A stretch of DNA of 64,000 nt from contig CAXXVE010000002.1 in assembly GCA_963676905.2 (NCBI GenBank), forward strand, positions 259,846-323,845, read 5' to 3'. The notes beneath the pieces were generated by a model that saw only the letters and a list, made by a program, of their open reading frames with translations, ran no database searches and had not been told where the DNA came from. The translations under genes were made by a program, and so were the position numbers. Of this stretch, positions 8,483 through 16,595 are shown piece after piece (positions within the stretch are counted from its first letter, which is position 1; every line of letters begins with the position of its first letter). The stretch is from Oceanispirochaeta sp963676905. GTDB taxonomy: Bacteria > Spirochaetota > Spirochaetia > DSM-2461.

Positions 8483-8845
8483 TTATTGAGGGCTGAGCAG
8501 TTTACCTGATATTCTGGCTCCCGGCAGAACGCAGGAGATCCCCTTTTCCGCATCCTGATAGATCACATCGTCAATGCAGTGGATAAAGTCCATTATACAG
8601 GGGCATATCAGTGTGTAGAGGACCTTGTTGCCGTCCTTCTGGTTATAGAGAATACCAGCCTGCTTCAGAACCGAGAGATGTTTGGATACCGTAGACACAT
8701 CCGCCCCTACGGCCTGGGTGAGCTCATTCACTGACAGGCTCTCTTTTGCAAGAATCTGTACCATGAAAATCCTGGTCGGATGGCCCAGGGCCTTAATCAC
8801 CTTTGCTCTGGCTTCGGCAAGTTTTTTCTCTTTTTCATAATCCAT
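8483..8845 (-). CDS. arsR: ArsR-family metalloregulator
   Basis: 120-residue winged-helix repressor. The helix-turn-helix 'SVNELTQAVGADVSTVSKHLSVLKQAGI' covers about residues 38-65. Three cysteines near the C-terminus (Cys81, Cys83, Cys90 in ICPCIMDFIHC) could form the arsenite-binding site, in place of the ELCVCDL motif of the classical ArsR type; the position differs, so this is a distinct sensor arrangement. It is divergent from the ACR3 efflux gene and a perfect inverted repeat lies between them, so it most likely represses that operon and itself until arsenite (or antimonite) binds. Confidence 0.9.
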   Translation of the reverse strand: MDYEKEKKLAEARAKVIKALGHPTRIFMVQILAKESLSVNELTQAVGADVSTVSKHLSVLKQAGILYNQKDGNKVLYTLICPCIMDFIHCIDDVIYQDAEKGISCVLPGARISGKLLSPQ

Positions 8846-8894
8846 GTTAGAATGTGATGATTTTTCCCCATATGGTCAATCTCTTATTGACTCT

Positions 8895-8914
8895 ATTTGG
8901 CATTTTTGCCAAAT
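8895..8914. promoter_or_regulatory. ArsR operator, perfect inverted repeat
   Basis: ATTTGGCA-TTTT-TGCCAAAT is a perfect 8+8 bp inverted repeat with a 4 bp spacer, in the 101 bp gap between arsR (minus) and the ACR3 gene (plus). A third TTGCCAA half-site follows immediately (8914-8920). Position and symmetry fit an ArsR-dimer operator controlling both directions. Confidence 0.75.
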
Positions 8915-8946
8915 TGCCAATATAAAGAATGATAAGGAGACAGTAA

Positions 8947-9996
8947 ATGTCTGATAAAAAGATAGGCTTTTTTGCCAAATACCTGACCCTGTGGGTCGCC
9001 GTCTGCATCGCCCTGGGGGTTGTGATCGGTGTCGTTTTTCCCGAAGTGCCCGATCTGCTTGGAAAACTGGAGTATGCGAATGTATCAATTCCCGTAGCCG
9101 TACTGATCTGGCTGATGATCTTTCCTATGATGCTTAAAGTGGATTTCAAGAGCATTGTGAACGCCGGTAAGAAGCCCAAGGGCCTTTTTATTACCCTTGT
9201 CATAAACTGGCTTATCAAACCCTTTACCATGTATCTCATTGCCTGGTTCTTCCTCAAGGTTGTATTCAGGGCCTTTATTCCCGACTTTCTGGCAACAGAC
9301 TATATTGCCGGCGCTGTTCTTCTGGGGGCGGCTCCCTGTACAGCCATGGTTTTTGTCTGGAGCTATCTTTCCGATGGAGATCCGGGATACACAGTGGTCC
9401 AGGTCGCCGTGAACGACCTGATCATCCTCCTTGCCTTTGCTCCCATAGTTGCCCTGCTGCTCGGGGTCAACAATGTTCAGGTACCCATGGATACACTCTT
9501 CCTCTCAGTTGTCCTCTTTGTTGTTATTCCCCTTGCTGCGGGATTTATTACACGGAATATCCTTATCAAAAGCCATGGTAAAGACTGGTTTGACAATGTG
9601 TTCTGCAAGAAGTTCGATGGAATTACCGAGGCCGGTCTTCTTCTGACCCTTGTAATCATCTTCTCCTTTCAGGGTGAAACGATTCTGGCCAATCCTCTTG
9701 CCATCCTGCTGATTGCCATTCCTCTTATCATTCAGACCTACTTTATCTTCTTCCTTGGATTCGGCTGGTCAAAGCTCTGGAAGGTTCCCTATCAGGTGGC
9801 GGCACCTTCGGGAATGATCGGAGCATCTAACTTTTTTGAGCTGGCTGTAGCTGTCGCCATCAGCCTCTTCGGTATGTCTTCCGGGGCAACACTGGCTACG
9901 GTTGTAGGGGTTCTTGTAGAAGTTCCTGTGATGCTGAGCCTTGTAAAAATAGCCCGGTCCATGAAAGACAGATACCCTCAGCAGGAGATTGCATAA
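8947..9996 (+). CDS. ACR3-family arsenite efflux transporter
   Basis: Inner-membrane arsenite/proton antiporter of the bile/arsenite/riboflavin transporter superfamily, 349 residues, about ten hydrophobic helices. The hallmark 'LGAAPCTAMVFVWSYL' carries the conserved Cys131 that is needed for arsenite transport in ACR3 proteins, and 'NDLIILLAFAPIVALLLG' is also diagnostic. Good ribosome-binding site (AAGGAGA) before the ATG. It is the first gene of an operon with the CoA-disulfide-reductase-like protein, 3 bp downstream, and is controlled from the palindrome shared with arsR. Confidence 0.94.
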   Translation: MSDKKIGFFAKYLTLWVAVCIALGVVIGVVFPEVPDLLGKLEYANVSIPVAVLIWLMIFPMMLKVDFKSIVNAGKKPKGLFITLVINWLIKPFTMYLIAWFFLKVVFRAFIPDFLATDYIAGAVLLGAAPCTAMVFVWSYLSDGDPGYTVVQVAVNDLIILLAFAPIVALLLGVNNVQVPMDTLFLSVVLFVVIPLAAGFITRNILIKSHGKDWFDNVFCKKFDGITEAGLLLTLVIIFSFQGETILANPLAILLIAIPLIIQTYFIFFLGFGWSKLWKVPYQVAAPSGMIGASNFFELAVAVAISLFGMSSGATLATVVGVLVEVPVMLSLVKIARSMKDRYPQQEIA

Positions 9997-9999
9997 TTT

Positions 10000-11649
10000 A
10001 TGAAAACCATCATTATCGGCGGAGTGGCCGCGGGGACCTCGGTTGCCGCAAAGTTAAGAAGAAATGACGAAGACAGGGAGATTGTGATCTATGAGAAGGG
10101 GAGCTATATCTCCTACTCAACCTGCGGCATGCCCTACCTGATCGGACGGGAGGATATTGCAGCCGGGGACCTCACTCCCAGAGATCCCGCCTGGTTTGCA
10201 GGGCGCTTTCTTATCGATATCAAAACCCGTCACGAGGTCGTGAAAATATCCCCTGCCGAGAAGATCCTTGAGGTCAGGGATCTTGATAGCGGTCAGGTTA
10301 TCACCGAATCATATGATGATCTGGTTCTGGCCACAGGCAGCAGCGCCGTTCTTCCTCCCATAGCCGGGATCGATGCTGATAATGTGTTTACCCTCAAGAC
10401 CATGGAGGACACCCTTGCCCTGAACCAGTTTTTAAAGGCCCATAGCGTAAAGGATGCCGTTGTGATCGGCGCCGGATTTATCGGACTTGAGATCTTCGAG
10501 AATCTTCTGGAACGGGGGATTTCGACCACCCTTGTTGAGGCTAAAGAGAGCCTCATGCCCGTCATCGATGACGATATGAGTGTCTGGATCGAAGATTACT
10601 TTACAAAGAAATCACTAAACTACTGCCTGGGGGAACTGGCCGCCTCCATCGAAGGCGGAGTTGTGAAAACAAAATCAGGAAAAGAGTTCAGCGCCGATGT
10701 TGTGATTGTCTCTGCCGGAGTTCGGCCTGAGACCGCTCTGGCCCGGGAGGCGGGAGCCCGGATCGGGTCCACCGGTGCCGTAAAGGTGGATGAACAGATG
10801 AACACTTCGGTTCCCGGAATCAAGGCGGTTGGAGACTGCGCCGAAGTCTGGTCCGTGTCTACGGGAAAACCGATGTACAGGCCCATGGGTTCCACTGCCA
10901 ACAAAATGGGCCGGATTGCTGGAGATTCATTGAGCGGGGTAGACCTGAAGTTCCGGGGTGTTCTTGGAACGGGAATCGTCAAGTTCGGGGATCTGCATAT
11001 CGGTTTTACAGGGCTCACTGAGAGTGATGCTCTGGCTCAGGGGTATGATGTGGAGGTCATCCACAATATCAAGGAGAACCAGAGCAAATACCTCCCCGAA
11101 AGCCGGGAGATGGTTATCAAGGCCGTTGCCGACAGGCAGACTGGAAAACTCCTGGGAGTCCAGATCATCGGGGAGAGGGGAGTGGACAAGAGGCTGGATG
11201 TCTTTGTAACTGCCATCACCTTCGGAGGCACTGTGGAGGACCTCTTTCATCTGGATCTCTCCTATGCACCTCCTTTTTCGACAACAAAGGACCCTGTTAT
11301 GTACACCGGAATGATTCTCAATAATGCAATCCGGGAGAATAGAAGGATTATCACTCCCAGACAGCTTATGGGAAATGAGGACAAGTATCAGATTATCGAT
11401 GTGAGGTCTGCCAAAGACTACGGGAAGGGCCACATCCCCGGAGCCCTCAACATCCCCCTGGGTAAACTGAGGGAAAGACTGGGAGAGCTTGATAAAAGCA
11501 GACCAACCATTACCCACTGCAACAAGGGTGTCACAGGCAATGCTGGGCAGAACCTTCTGCTGAACAGCGGATTCTCCGAGGTTTACAACATCTCAGGCGG
11601 TTACAAGAACTACAAGGTCTACACTGCATTCAGAGGTGCAAAAGGCTGA
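10000..11649 (+). CDS. CoA-disulfide reductase / rhodanese fusion (FAD-dependent)
   Basis: 549 residues. The N-terminal two-thirds is a pyridine-nucleotide disulfide oxidoreductase of the CoA-disulfide reductase / NADH oxidase group: FAD-binding IIIGGVAAGTSVAAKLRR, single redox-active Cys42 in SYSTCGMPY, NAD(P)-binding VVIGAGFIGLE, second FAD motif 'GIKAVGDCAE'. The C-terminal 100 residues are a rhodanese domain with the persulfide-forming Cys in HCNKGVTGN. Such fusions reduce CoA polysulfides or persulfides. It starts 3 bp after the ACR3 stop, so it belongs to the arsenite-resistance transcript, perhaps supplying thiols or dealing with thioarsenic or sulfur stress; that role is inference. 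Confidence 0.9.
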   Translation: MKTIIIGGVAAGTSVAAKLRRNDEDREIVIYEKGSYISYSTCGMPYLIGREDIAAGDLTPRDPAWFAGRFLIDIKTRHEVVKISPAEKILEVRDLDSGQVITESYDDLVLATGSSAVLPPIAGIDADNVFTLKTMEDTLALNQFLKAHSVKDAVVIGAGFIGLEIFENLLERGISTTLVEAKESLMPVIDDDMSVWIEDYFTKKSLNYCLGELAASIEGGVVKTKSGKEFSADVVIVSAGVRPETALAREAGARIGSTGAVKVDEQMNTSVPGIKAVGDCAEVWSVSTGKPMYRPMGSTANKMGRIAGDSLSGVDLKFRGVLGTGIVKFGDLHIGFTGLTESDALAQGYDVEVIHNIKENQSKYLPESREMVIKAVADRQTGKLLGVQIIGERGVDKRLDVFVTAITFGGTVEDLFHLDLSYAPPFSTTKDPVMYTGMILNNAIRENRRIITPRQLMGNEDKYQIIDVRSAKDYGKGHIPGALNIPLGKLRERLGELDKSRPTITHCNKGVTGNAGQNLLLNSGFSEVYNISGGYKNYKVYTAFRGAKG

Positions 11650-11670
11650 CAGCTCAAGAGAGAATAAACG

Positions 11671-11692
11671 GCCGGAGAGAATCTTTTCCGGC
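11671..11692. terminator. Hairpin between convergent genes
   Basis: GCCGGA (11671-11676) and TCCGGC (11687-11692) form a 6 bp stem between the CoA-disulfide reductase stop (11649) and the converging zinc-ribbon gene stop (11699). Only weak T-runs flank it, so it is a modest bidirectional terminator candidate. Confidence 0.45.
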
Positions 11693-11698
11693 TGTCTC

Positions 11699-12358
11699 TC
11701 ATTCCTTGAGTAGGTCAATGGCCTGATCAGTTGAATCATATCCGTATAGATAAAGATTCTCAAATTCCCAAGTGCCGAATTTCTTTTCGCTTGAAAGATA
11801 CAATCTTCCGCGGCCTTTGCTTCCTTCCACCTTGAAGCTGAGCTCCGCGCTGCCGGTGCCTCCTCCGTTCGTGGATATTGATCCCTGAATGAATCCCTTC
11901 CTTTTCACATCATCACCTAGGGCGGATATGACAGTTTCATTGGAATTAACTATCCTGAAGGCTTCCCTGTAGGGAATAGAGTTTGTGAATATAAGAAGCA
12001 GCAGAAGGTATAAAACCGCTATGAAGGCTGTAATGATTGAAATTATAACAGCCGCTTTGATAATGATCTTCGATTTTCCAGAGGGTTCTTCCTCTGCAGA
12101 AATTGTTCCTTCCTTATACTCGTCACCGCAGGCCGGGCAGAACCTGGCACCGCTGTCAACTTTCTTACCGCAGCTGCCGCATACTTTCCTTTCGGGAAGG
12201 AATCTCAGAATTAAAAAGGCGACCCATCCTGCAATCGGATAGATTCCGAACCACATCCAGTGGGGAGACCTGTTCCTCTTTTTAGCAGTTCTGATTCCCA
12301 GGATGACAGGGAGTATCCAGATGAGCAGCAGAATTGTGAATGTAATGAAAATCTCCAA
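11699..12358 (-). CDS. Zinc-ribbon membrane protein
   Basis: About 220 residues from a TTG start at 12358, which has AGAGGA at a normal distance; an upstream in-frame ATG would add a non-protein-like stretch without a ribosome-binding site. Features in order: a membrane helix at the N-terminus (IFITFTILLLIWILPVILG), a second around 'WVAFLILRF', a zinc ribbon with two Cys pairs (CGSCGKK and CPACGDEY), a third helix ('VIISIITAFIAVLYLLLLLIF'), then a soluble domain ending in 'FENLYLYGYDS'. The tail resembles a cytochrome c oxidase assembly factor 1-like domain. Function unknown. Divergent from the DUF89 gene. Confidence 0.65.
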   Translation of the reverse strand: MEIFITFTILLLIWILPVILGIRTAKKRNRSPHWMWFGIYPIAGWVAFLILRFLPERKVCGSCGKKVDSGARFCPACGDEYKEGTISAEEEPSGKSKIIIKAAVIISIITAFIAVLYLLLLLIFTNSIPYREAFRIVNSNETVISALGDDVKRKGFIQGSISTNGGGTGSAELSFKVEGSKGRGRLYLSSEKKFGTWEFENLYLYGYDSTDQAIDLLKE

Positions 12359-12502
12359 TTTGAGTCCTCTTCTTTTTGTATTGATTAGAATGAATGAGCC
12401 GGAAGTACTTTCTCCTGACATGACATTTCGTTTAATATACGCATATTCATAATATTGTAAAAACAGAAATTTCAAAAGAAATTATTTGATAAGGAGAGGT
12501 TT

Positions 12503-13612
12503 ATGGCTGAGCAGATAATGACATCGAAGGAGGACTCCTTTGCCCGGTTTACAATTACAAACAGGGTTCCGGGAATCCTCAATGACCTGATTGCTAATAA
12601 CAGTTTCTCTCCCGAAGTTGAAAAGGGGCTCAAGGACCTGCTTGACTCCGTTCCTGCAGGAAAGCTGACTCCCATTGATGACAGTTATCCCTTTGCACCG
12701 GGCATCAATTCCTATCTTGAAAATCATCCCGGCAGCAGCTGGCTGAATGCCCCTTTTTTGTTTCTTGAGAACTATCTCTACCACAGGATCTCTCAGATCT
12801 GCGGTTTTTTCAGCAATGGTAAAGATTATTTCCTCTATAAAAAGGAGGCTGAGTTCCGTAAAGGTCTGGGCAAGTTTTCAGATATTCTGAAGAACATCGA
12901 TTCAGTGGATGCCTTCCAGGAGATCTGCCTACTCAACCTGATGGGAAACAAGGCCGATTTGAGCCAGAACGGCTCCTACTATTCGGCAGATTCTGCTTCG
13001 GAGCTGCTCATCGACCACCGGGAGAGAGCCGCTGCCGCAATCAATGAATCCTCCCGGGTTGATATCGTTCTTGACAATGCGGGGGAAGAGCTGTTTTTCG
13101 ACCTGCTGCTTGCCTTCTGGCTTTTGAAGAATACAAAGGTGGCTAAAGTCAAACTCCACTTTAAGAAGATGCCTTACTTTGTCTCGGATGCTCTTGTTAA
13201 TGACTATCGTTTCCTCCTGGATATCCTATCAGAACAAAAGGACACCGCCTGGTTTTCCGATGCCCTTAAGAACTTTGAGGATGAGGGGGCTCTGGAACTT
13301 GGTGACGATCCCTGTTTTGTAAATGGAGAGCTCTATTCGGCAATGGAGCTGCCAAAGGAGCTTTCCCTTTCCGATCTGATAATCTTCAAAGGGGACTTGA
13401 ACTATCGCAGGCTTGTGGGAGATAACTACTGGGCCTATGAAACAGAAACTTCTTCCATTATTGACTATTTCCAGGCGGATATTCTGATAAGCCGGATTCT
13501 GAAATGTGAGGTTGTTGTCGGTCTGGAGGCTGATGCCGTTCCCGACAGGGAAAAGACAGACTGGATGTTCAACGGTAACTATGGACTGATTGAACTTGTA
13601 AAAAGGAAATAA
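12503..13612 (+). CDS. DUF89 damage-control phosphatase, ARMT1-like
   Basis: 369 residues of the DUF89/ARMT1 family: metal-dependent phosphatases that hydrolyse damaged or surplus phosphometabolites such as fructose 1-phosphate or fructose 6-phosphate derivatives. The metal site motif is DNAGEE (191-196), preceded by 'SRVDIVL' and followed by the second signature FKGDLNYRRLVGDNYW (about 295-310). The length and the motif spelling fit the subgroup best known from eukaryotes (ARMT1/YMR027W). Start: ATG at 12503 with AAGGAGAGG upstream. The VOC protein starts 1 bp after its stop, so the two should be co-expressed. Confidence 0.85.
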   Translation: MAEQIMTSKEDSFARFTITNRVPGILNDLIANNSFSPEVEKGLKDLLDSVPAGKLTPIDDSYPFAPGINSYLENHPGSSWLNAPFLFLENYLYHRISQICGFFSNGKDYFLYKKEAEFRKGLGKFSDILKNIDSVDAFQEICLLNLMGNKADLSQNGSYYSADSASELLIDHRERAAAAINESSRVDIVLDNAGEELFFDLLLAFWLLKNTKVAKVKLHFKKMPYFVSDALVNDYRFLLDILSEQKDTAWFSDALKNFEDEGALELGDDPCFVNGELYSAMELPKELSLSDLIIFKGDLNYRRLVGDNYWAYETETSSIIDYFQADILISRILKCEVVVGLEADAVPDREKTDWMFNGNYGLIELVKRK

Positions 13613-13613
13613 A

Positions 13614-14333
13614 TTGAGCGGGAATATGAAAATTACATCTGTACTGAATATCTATGAGGTTCAGGAGTTTATCTCCTGGATGTGTGAGAACTTCTGCTTT
13701 ACCGAGCAACCGGTTCAGGAAGAGGATTACAGATCTATAACAAACGGCAACTGCCGTATCCGCGTCTATCAGGCTGACAAGCCCTGCGAGCCCTTCTACG
13801 GCGACGAAGGGGCCTATACAGGCTGGGAACATATCGCCCTTGAGACCGCGGACATCAACCTGGCCTTTGAGCACTGCAAGGCAAAGGGGTTCCGACTGGA
13901 GCTGTGCGAGGGCAGGCCCTTTTACAATCCCGGGGTGTGGGGAACGGGGATGTGGTTTTTCAATGTCTTTACAGACTTCGGCATCAAGCTTGAACTGGCA
14001 CAGAGACTGGACACTCCCCCGTTAGAATATACACAGCTTTGTTTCGGCCTGGAGCACTACGGCTGCCCCGTATACAATATGCAGGAGATGAAAAAGTTCT
14101 ACATGGATCTGGGCTTTACAGACCTTATGAGCGAACGTCTGGGCGAGGAGGGCAGCTATGTCTACTGTTCCATGATGGGCCTGGGCGACAATATTGTCGA
14201 ACTCTATGAAACGTCAGGCATCCCCCATACGAAGTATGAGGGCAAGGCCTTTGATTCCATTCTTATCGAAGGGCTGGATGAAAAGGCTGGTCTGGTGCAG
14301 TCACCCAACGGGGAGAAAATTCAACTGATATAG
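13614..14333 (+). CDS. Two-domain VOC (glyoxalase/dioxygenase-fold) protein
   Basis: 239 residues with two vicinal-oxygen-chelate modules: one over about residues 1-120 ('GAYTGWEHIALETADINLAF', 'FFNVFTDFGIKLELAQ') and one over 130-239 ('GCPVYNMQEMKKFYMDLGF', 'DNIVELYETSG'). VOC proteins bind a metal with His/Glu residues and include glyoxalases, epimerases and dioxygenases; the substrate is not evident. The TTG at 13614 is preferred because AAGGA precedes it; an ATG at 13626 is the alternative. It follows the ARMT1-like gene by 1 bp and probably acts on the same or a related sugar-phosphate metabolite. Confidence 0.75.
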   Translation: MSGNMKITSVLNIYEVQEFISWMCENFCFTEQPVQEEDYRSITNGNCRIRVYQADKPCEPFYGDEGAYTGWEHIALETADINLAFEHCKAKGFRLELCEGRPFYNPGVWGTGMWFFNVFTDFGIKLELAQRLDTPPLEYTQLCFGLEHYGCPVYNMQEMKKFYMDLGFTDLMSERLGEEGSYVYCSMMGLGDNIVELYETSGIPHTKYEGKAFDSILIEGLDEKAGLVQSPNGEKIQLI

Positions 14334-14359
14334 GGATCGGGGCAGAAGAGCCCTGCAGG

Positions 14360-15142
14360 CTATTGAAGTAATAAAGCTGTTCTTTCAGCGATCAGATTGT
14401 TTACATCCCTGTCATACCAATAGTGGCCGTGGCTCTTGATCAGTCCCCCTGTATTTTCGATACAGTCGGAGATCCAGGGAACATCAAAAGCTCCGCCCAG
14501 AGGCTTCAGTGGCCATCCGAGAACATCGTCTTTATCGTAAATGTTGAGCCACTCAAATACAGCCCCCGGTTTTGCAAAGGGTGTCGGTTCAGAGAGTCCG
14601 GCAGTGAATAAGGGGATATTGCATCCGCTTGTGGCAAAAAGGAGCAGCTTTTCTTCAAGAGTGGGCGGTGGTGTGAATGGATTCTCACCTTTGGGGTCAT
14701 ATATGCCCTTTTTGTTCTGAATGTCATAGATCATATTGCTTATGATATGGCAGCCGAATGAGTGTGCTCTGATAATCAGTTTTTCATCAGGTTCCATTTT
14801 TTCAAGGCATTTGCTGAGTTCATTGTGCAGGTAGCGGTGGATGGACTGGTAGTTGCTTGATGCCTTGTATGTTTTTGTTCCGTAAACTGTTGCATCAGCG
14901 GCGTAGTCCATTATCAGCTTCCGTAGAAAATCAAAATCGATGTCCGCCTTCAGATCCATTGACTGCCAGTATTTTGCTACATTGTCTCCGGCTATCCGCG
15001 AGTATATGACACCATCTGCTGAACTGACCTTAATCCCCTTTTTCTTCAATGCTTTAACTAGAGGCTTTTTCTTTTTATCCCAAAAATCATCTTCCTGATC
15101 ACCAATGCCGTGAATAAACAGTATTCTGACTCTATCTGCCAT
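14360..15142 (-). CDS. Lipase-like alpha/beta hydrolase
   Basis: About 260 residues starting at the ATG at 15142 (AAGGAG 7 nt upstream); an earlier ATG would add seven residues. The protein begins 'MADRVRILFIHGIGDQEDD', with the HG of the oxyanion hole at about residue 11, and has a nucleophile elbow AHSFGCHI (Ser in place of the GxSxG consensus Gly-rich form). A final His is in 'LIKSHGHYWYD'. No signal peptide is visible. It converges with the VOC gene and is divergent from the small membrane operon. Likely an esterase or lipase-like enzyme; substrate unknown. Confidence 0.7.
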   Translation of the reverse strand: MADRVRILFIHGIGDQEDDFWDKKKKPLVKALKKKGIKVSSADGVIYSRIAGDNVAKYWQSMDLKADIDFDFLRKLIMDYAADATVYGTKTYKASSNYQSIHRYLHNELSKCLEKMEPDEKLIIRAHSFGCHIISNMIYDIQNKKGIYDPKGENPFTPPPTLEEKLLLFATSGCNIPLFTAGLSEPTPFAKPGAVFEWLNIYDKDDVLGWPLKPLGGAFDVPWISDCIENTGGLIKSHGHYWYDRDVNNLIAERTALLLQ

Positions 15143-15310
15143 TGTGCCGCTCCTTATTTTCAATATATGTCAAAGCCATACCTGGTTCGAAAGGTTACCG
15201 TATCGGGAGGGTGTTGTCCATTTCTGAATCTTCGAAATTATTATCACAAGAAATATAATATCATGATATAATGAACATTTGTGAACTATATAGCCAGATG
15301 AGGAGGTCGC

Positions 15311-15679
15311 GTGTCAGATAAGATTTCAGTTGTCCCTTCTGGAGGAGCCAATCCTCCCGAATCATCCAAAGACCCAATCCGTTTGATGATTGAAGTCGCT
15401 GAAAATGAAAATTTGTCTCCCGAGGACAAAGCAGCGATAATTTCCTATTCAACAAACAGATTTCGAAACAGAAGAAAGATGGCCTATATTGCCCTCTATA
15501 CAATCATTTTTTCGACCATCTTTCTATTTGTTGCCGCATTGATTGATGGAATAAGCGGCACTACCAGTATCCTCCAGATGATCAGCAAGAATCAGACACT
15601 TATCATCTGGCTGGAAGGATTTCTCGTTTCAATTATTGCAGCATACTACGGGGTGAGCGCTCTTCGTCCATCAAGCTGA
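15311..15679 (+). CDS. Small membrane protein, unknown
   Basis: 122 residues from a GTG start with AGGAGG 7 nt upstream. Residues 1-55 are soluble and proline/serine-rich at first, then helical; a charged stretch (NRFRNRRK) precedes two hydrophobic helices at about 58-78 and 95-115. I do not recognise a family. It is the first of three closely spaced genes (15 and 6 bp gaps) with a lipoprotein and a helical cytoplasmic protein. Candidate -10 boxes (TATAAT at about 15254 and 15275) lie upstream in an AT-rich stretch. Confidence 0.65.
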   Translation: MSDKISVVPSGGANPPESSKDPIRLMIEVAENENLSPEDKAAIISYSTNRFRNRRKMAYIALYTIIFSTIFLFVAALIDGISGTTSILQMISKNQTLIIWLEGFLVSIIAAYYGVSALRPSS

Positions 15680-15693
15680 TAGAGGAGAGACCA

Positions 15694-16176
15694 ATGAAAA
15701 ATAACCGCATTTATGCAGGTTTAGTTTTCCTTCTGCTACTTGGCGGCTGTGCTTTAAAAGTAACGGCTGTTGGCGAATATGATCCGATTCTGGATGAATC
15801 AATTCATAATATTGAATCCCAGACAGCAGAACACTATGATCTTGTTATTTCCAATAAAGGGATGAATGACGGATCATACAGCAATCAGAAAGCCTTCTAT
15901 TCCAAAATGAGGGGAGAAGTACAGGCTCTCATCATCCGGGCGGAAATCATTGAGAATGAATTAAAACTGAAGCCCTTGACAGACAACCTGAATGAACTGC
16001 TTCTCCAGTATAAAGATCTTGAACTGCTTCATCAAATCTCTGAAGAGGGGTCGGAAAGTCTTGTTACTTCCTTCGAAAGCGCCCGGGAGGCCACAGATCA
16101 ATCATTTAGAGCCATTGTAAAATATATGCTGTATTTGAAATGGAATCAGAAGCAGCCTGTTTTAGATGAGGAGTAG
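15694..16176 (+). CDS. Lipoprotein, unknown
   Basis: 160 residues. A type II signal peptide is clear: positively charged start (MKNNR), hydrophobic core, lipobox LLGGC with the lipidated Cys at about residue 19. The mature part is highly helical and acidic, with no recognisable domain. Good ribosome-binding site (GAGGAGA). It sits between a two-helix membrane protein and a small helical protein, which suggests a small envelope complex. Function unknown. Confidence 0.75.
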   Translation: MKNNRIYAGLVFLLLLGGCALKVTAVGEYDPILDESIHNIESQTAEHYDLVISNKGMNDGSYSNQKAFYSKMRGEVQALIIRAEIIENELKLKPLTDNLNELLLQYKDLELLHQISEEGSESLVTSFESAREATDQSFRAIVKYMLYLKWNQKQPVLDEE

Positions 16177-16182
16177 TTCATT

Positions 16183-16518
16183 ATGGATGAAGAAAAAATT
16201 AAAGAACTTGGTATGAAAATCATGACCTCTTTGAAGGCAGAGCTCCAGGAAAAATGGGAAGAAGCGGAAGTTTTTGCTGAAAGTGAATCAAAAAAATTCG
16301 CAGGCAATATCGCGGAAATTGCTCTATGGGAAAGAACAGGGAAAATTACCAAGGAGCAGAGTGTCGTTCTTCTGCGGATGCATCAGCGTTCAATGAAGAT
16401 GGTTTTGACAGCTCTTGAAGGTATCAGTCTTGTCCTTGCAGAACGGGCTATCAATTCAGTTATTGAAACTGTTGGAGAATTTGTTAATGATTTAATCGGT
16501 TGGAAGCTGTTTAAATAG
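16183..16518 (+). CDS. Small helical protein, unknown
   Basis: 111 residues, predicted almost entirely helical with a charged N-terminal half ('EELQEKWEEAEVFAESESKKFAG'-like composition) and a more hydrophobic C-terminal half from 'MVLTALEGISLVLAERAI'. It has no signal peptide. The last gene of the three-gene operon; a GATGAGGAG ribosome-binding site lies at the end of the lipoprotein gene. No family recognised. Confidence 0.6.
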   Translation: MDEEKIKELGMKIMTSLKAELQEKWEEAEVFAESESKKFAGNIAEIALWERTGKITKEQSVVLLRMHQRSMKMVLTALEGISLVLAERAINSVIETVGEFVNDLIGWKLFK

Positions 16519-16551
16519 CTTCTTTTTTAGGCTGTTCTTATGCCTTGTGAG

Positions 16552-16581
16552 ACCCCGGTATTCAAAGAGTGGTACCGGGGT
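16552..16581. terminator. Hairpin between convergent genes
   Basis: ACCCCGGTA (16552-16560) and TACCGGGGT (16573-16581) form a perfect 9 bp stem with a 12-base loop, in the 77 bp between the plus-strand small operon and the converging VWA gene. No strong T-tract follows, so it may work as a bidirectional terminator or simply as an mRNA 3' end stabiliser. Confidence 0.55.
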
Positions 16582-16595
16582 GCAATGCCATCTTA

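Noticed and set aside
8847..9257. Minus-strand open frame opposite the ACR3 gene
   Set aside because: Covers the arsR operator and is a shadow of the transporter's coding sequence.
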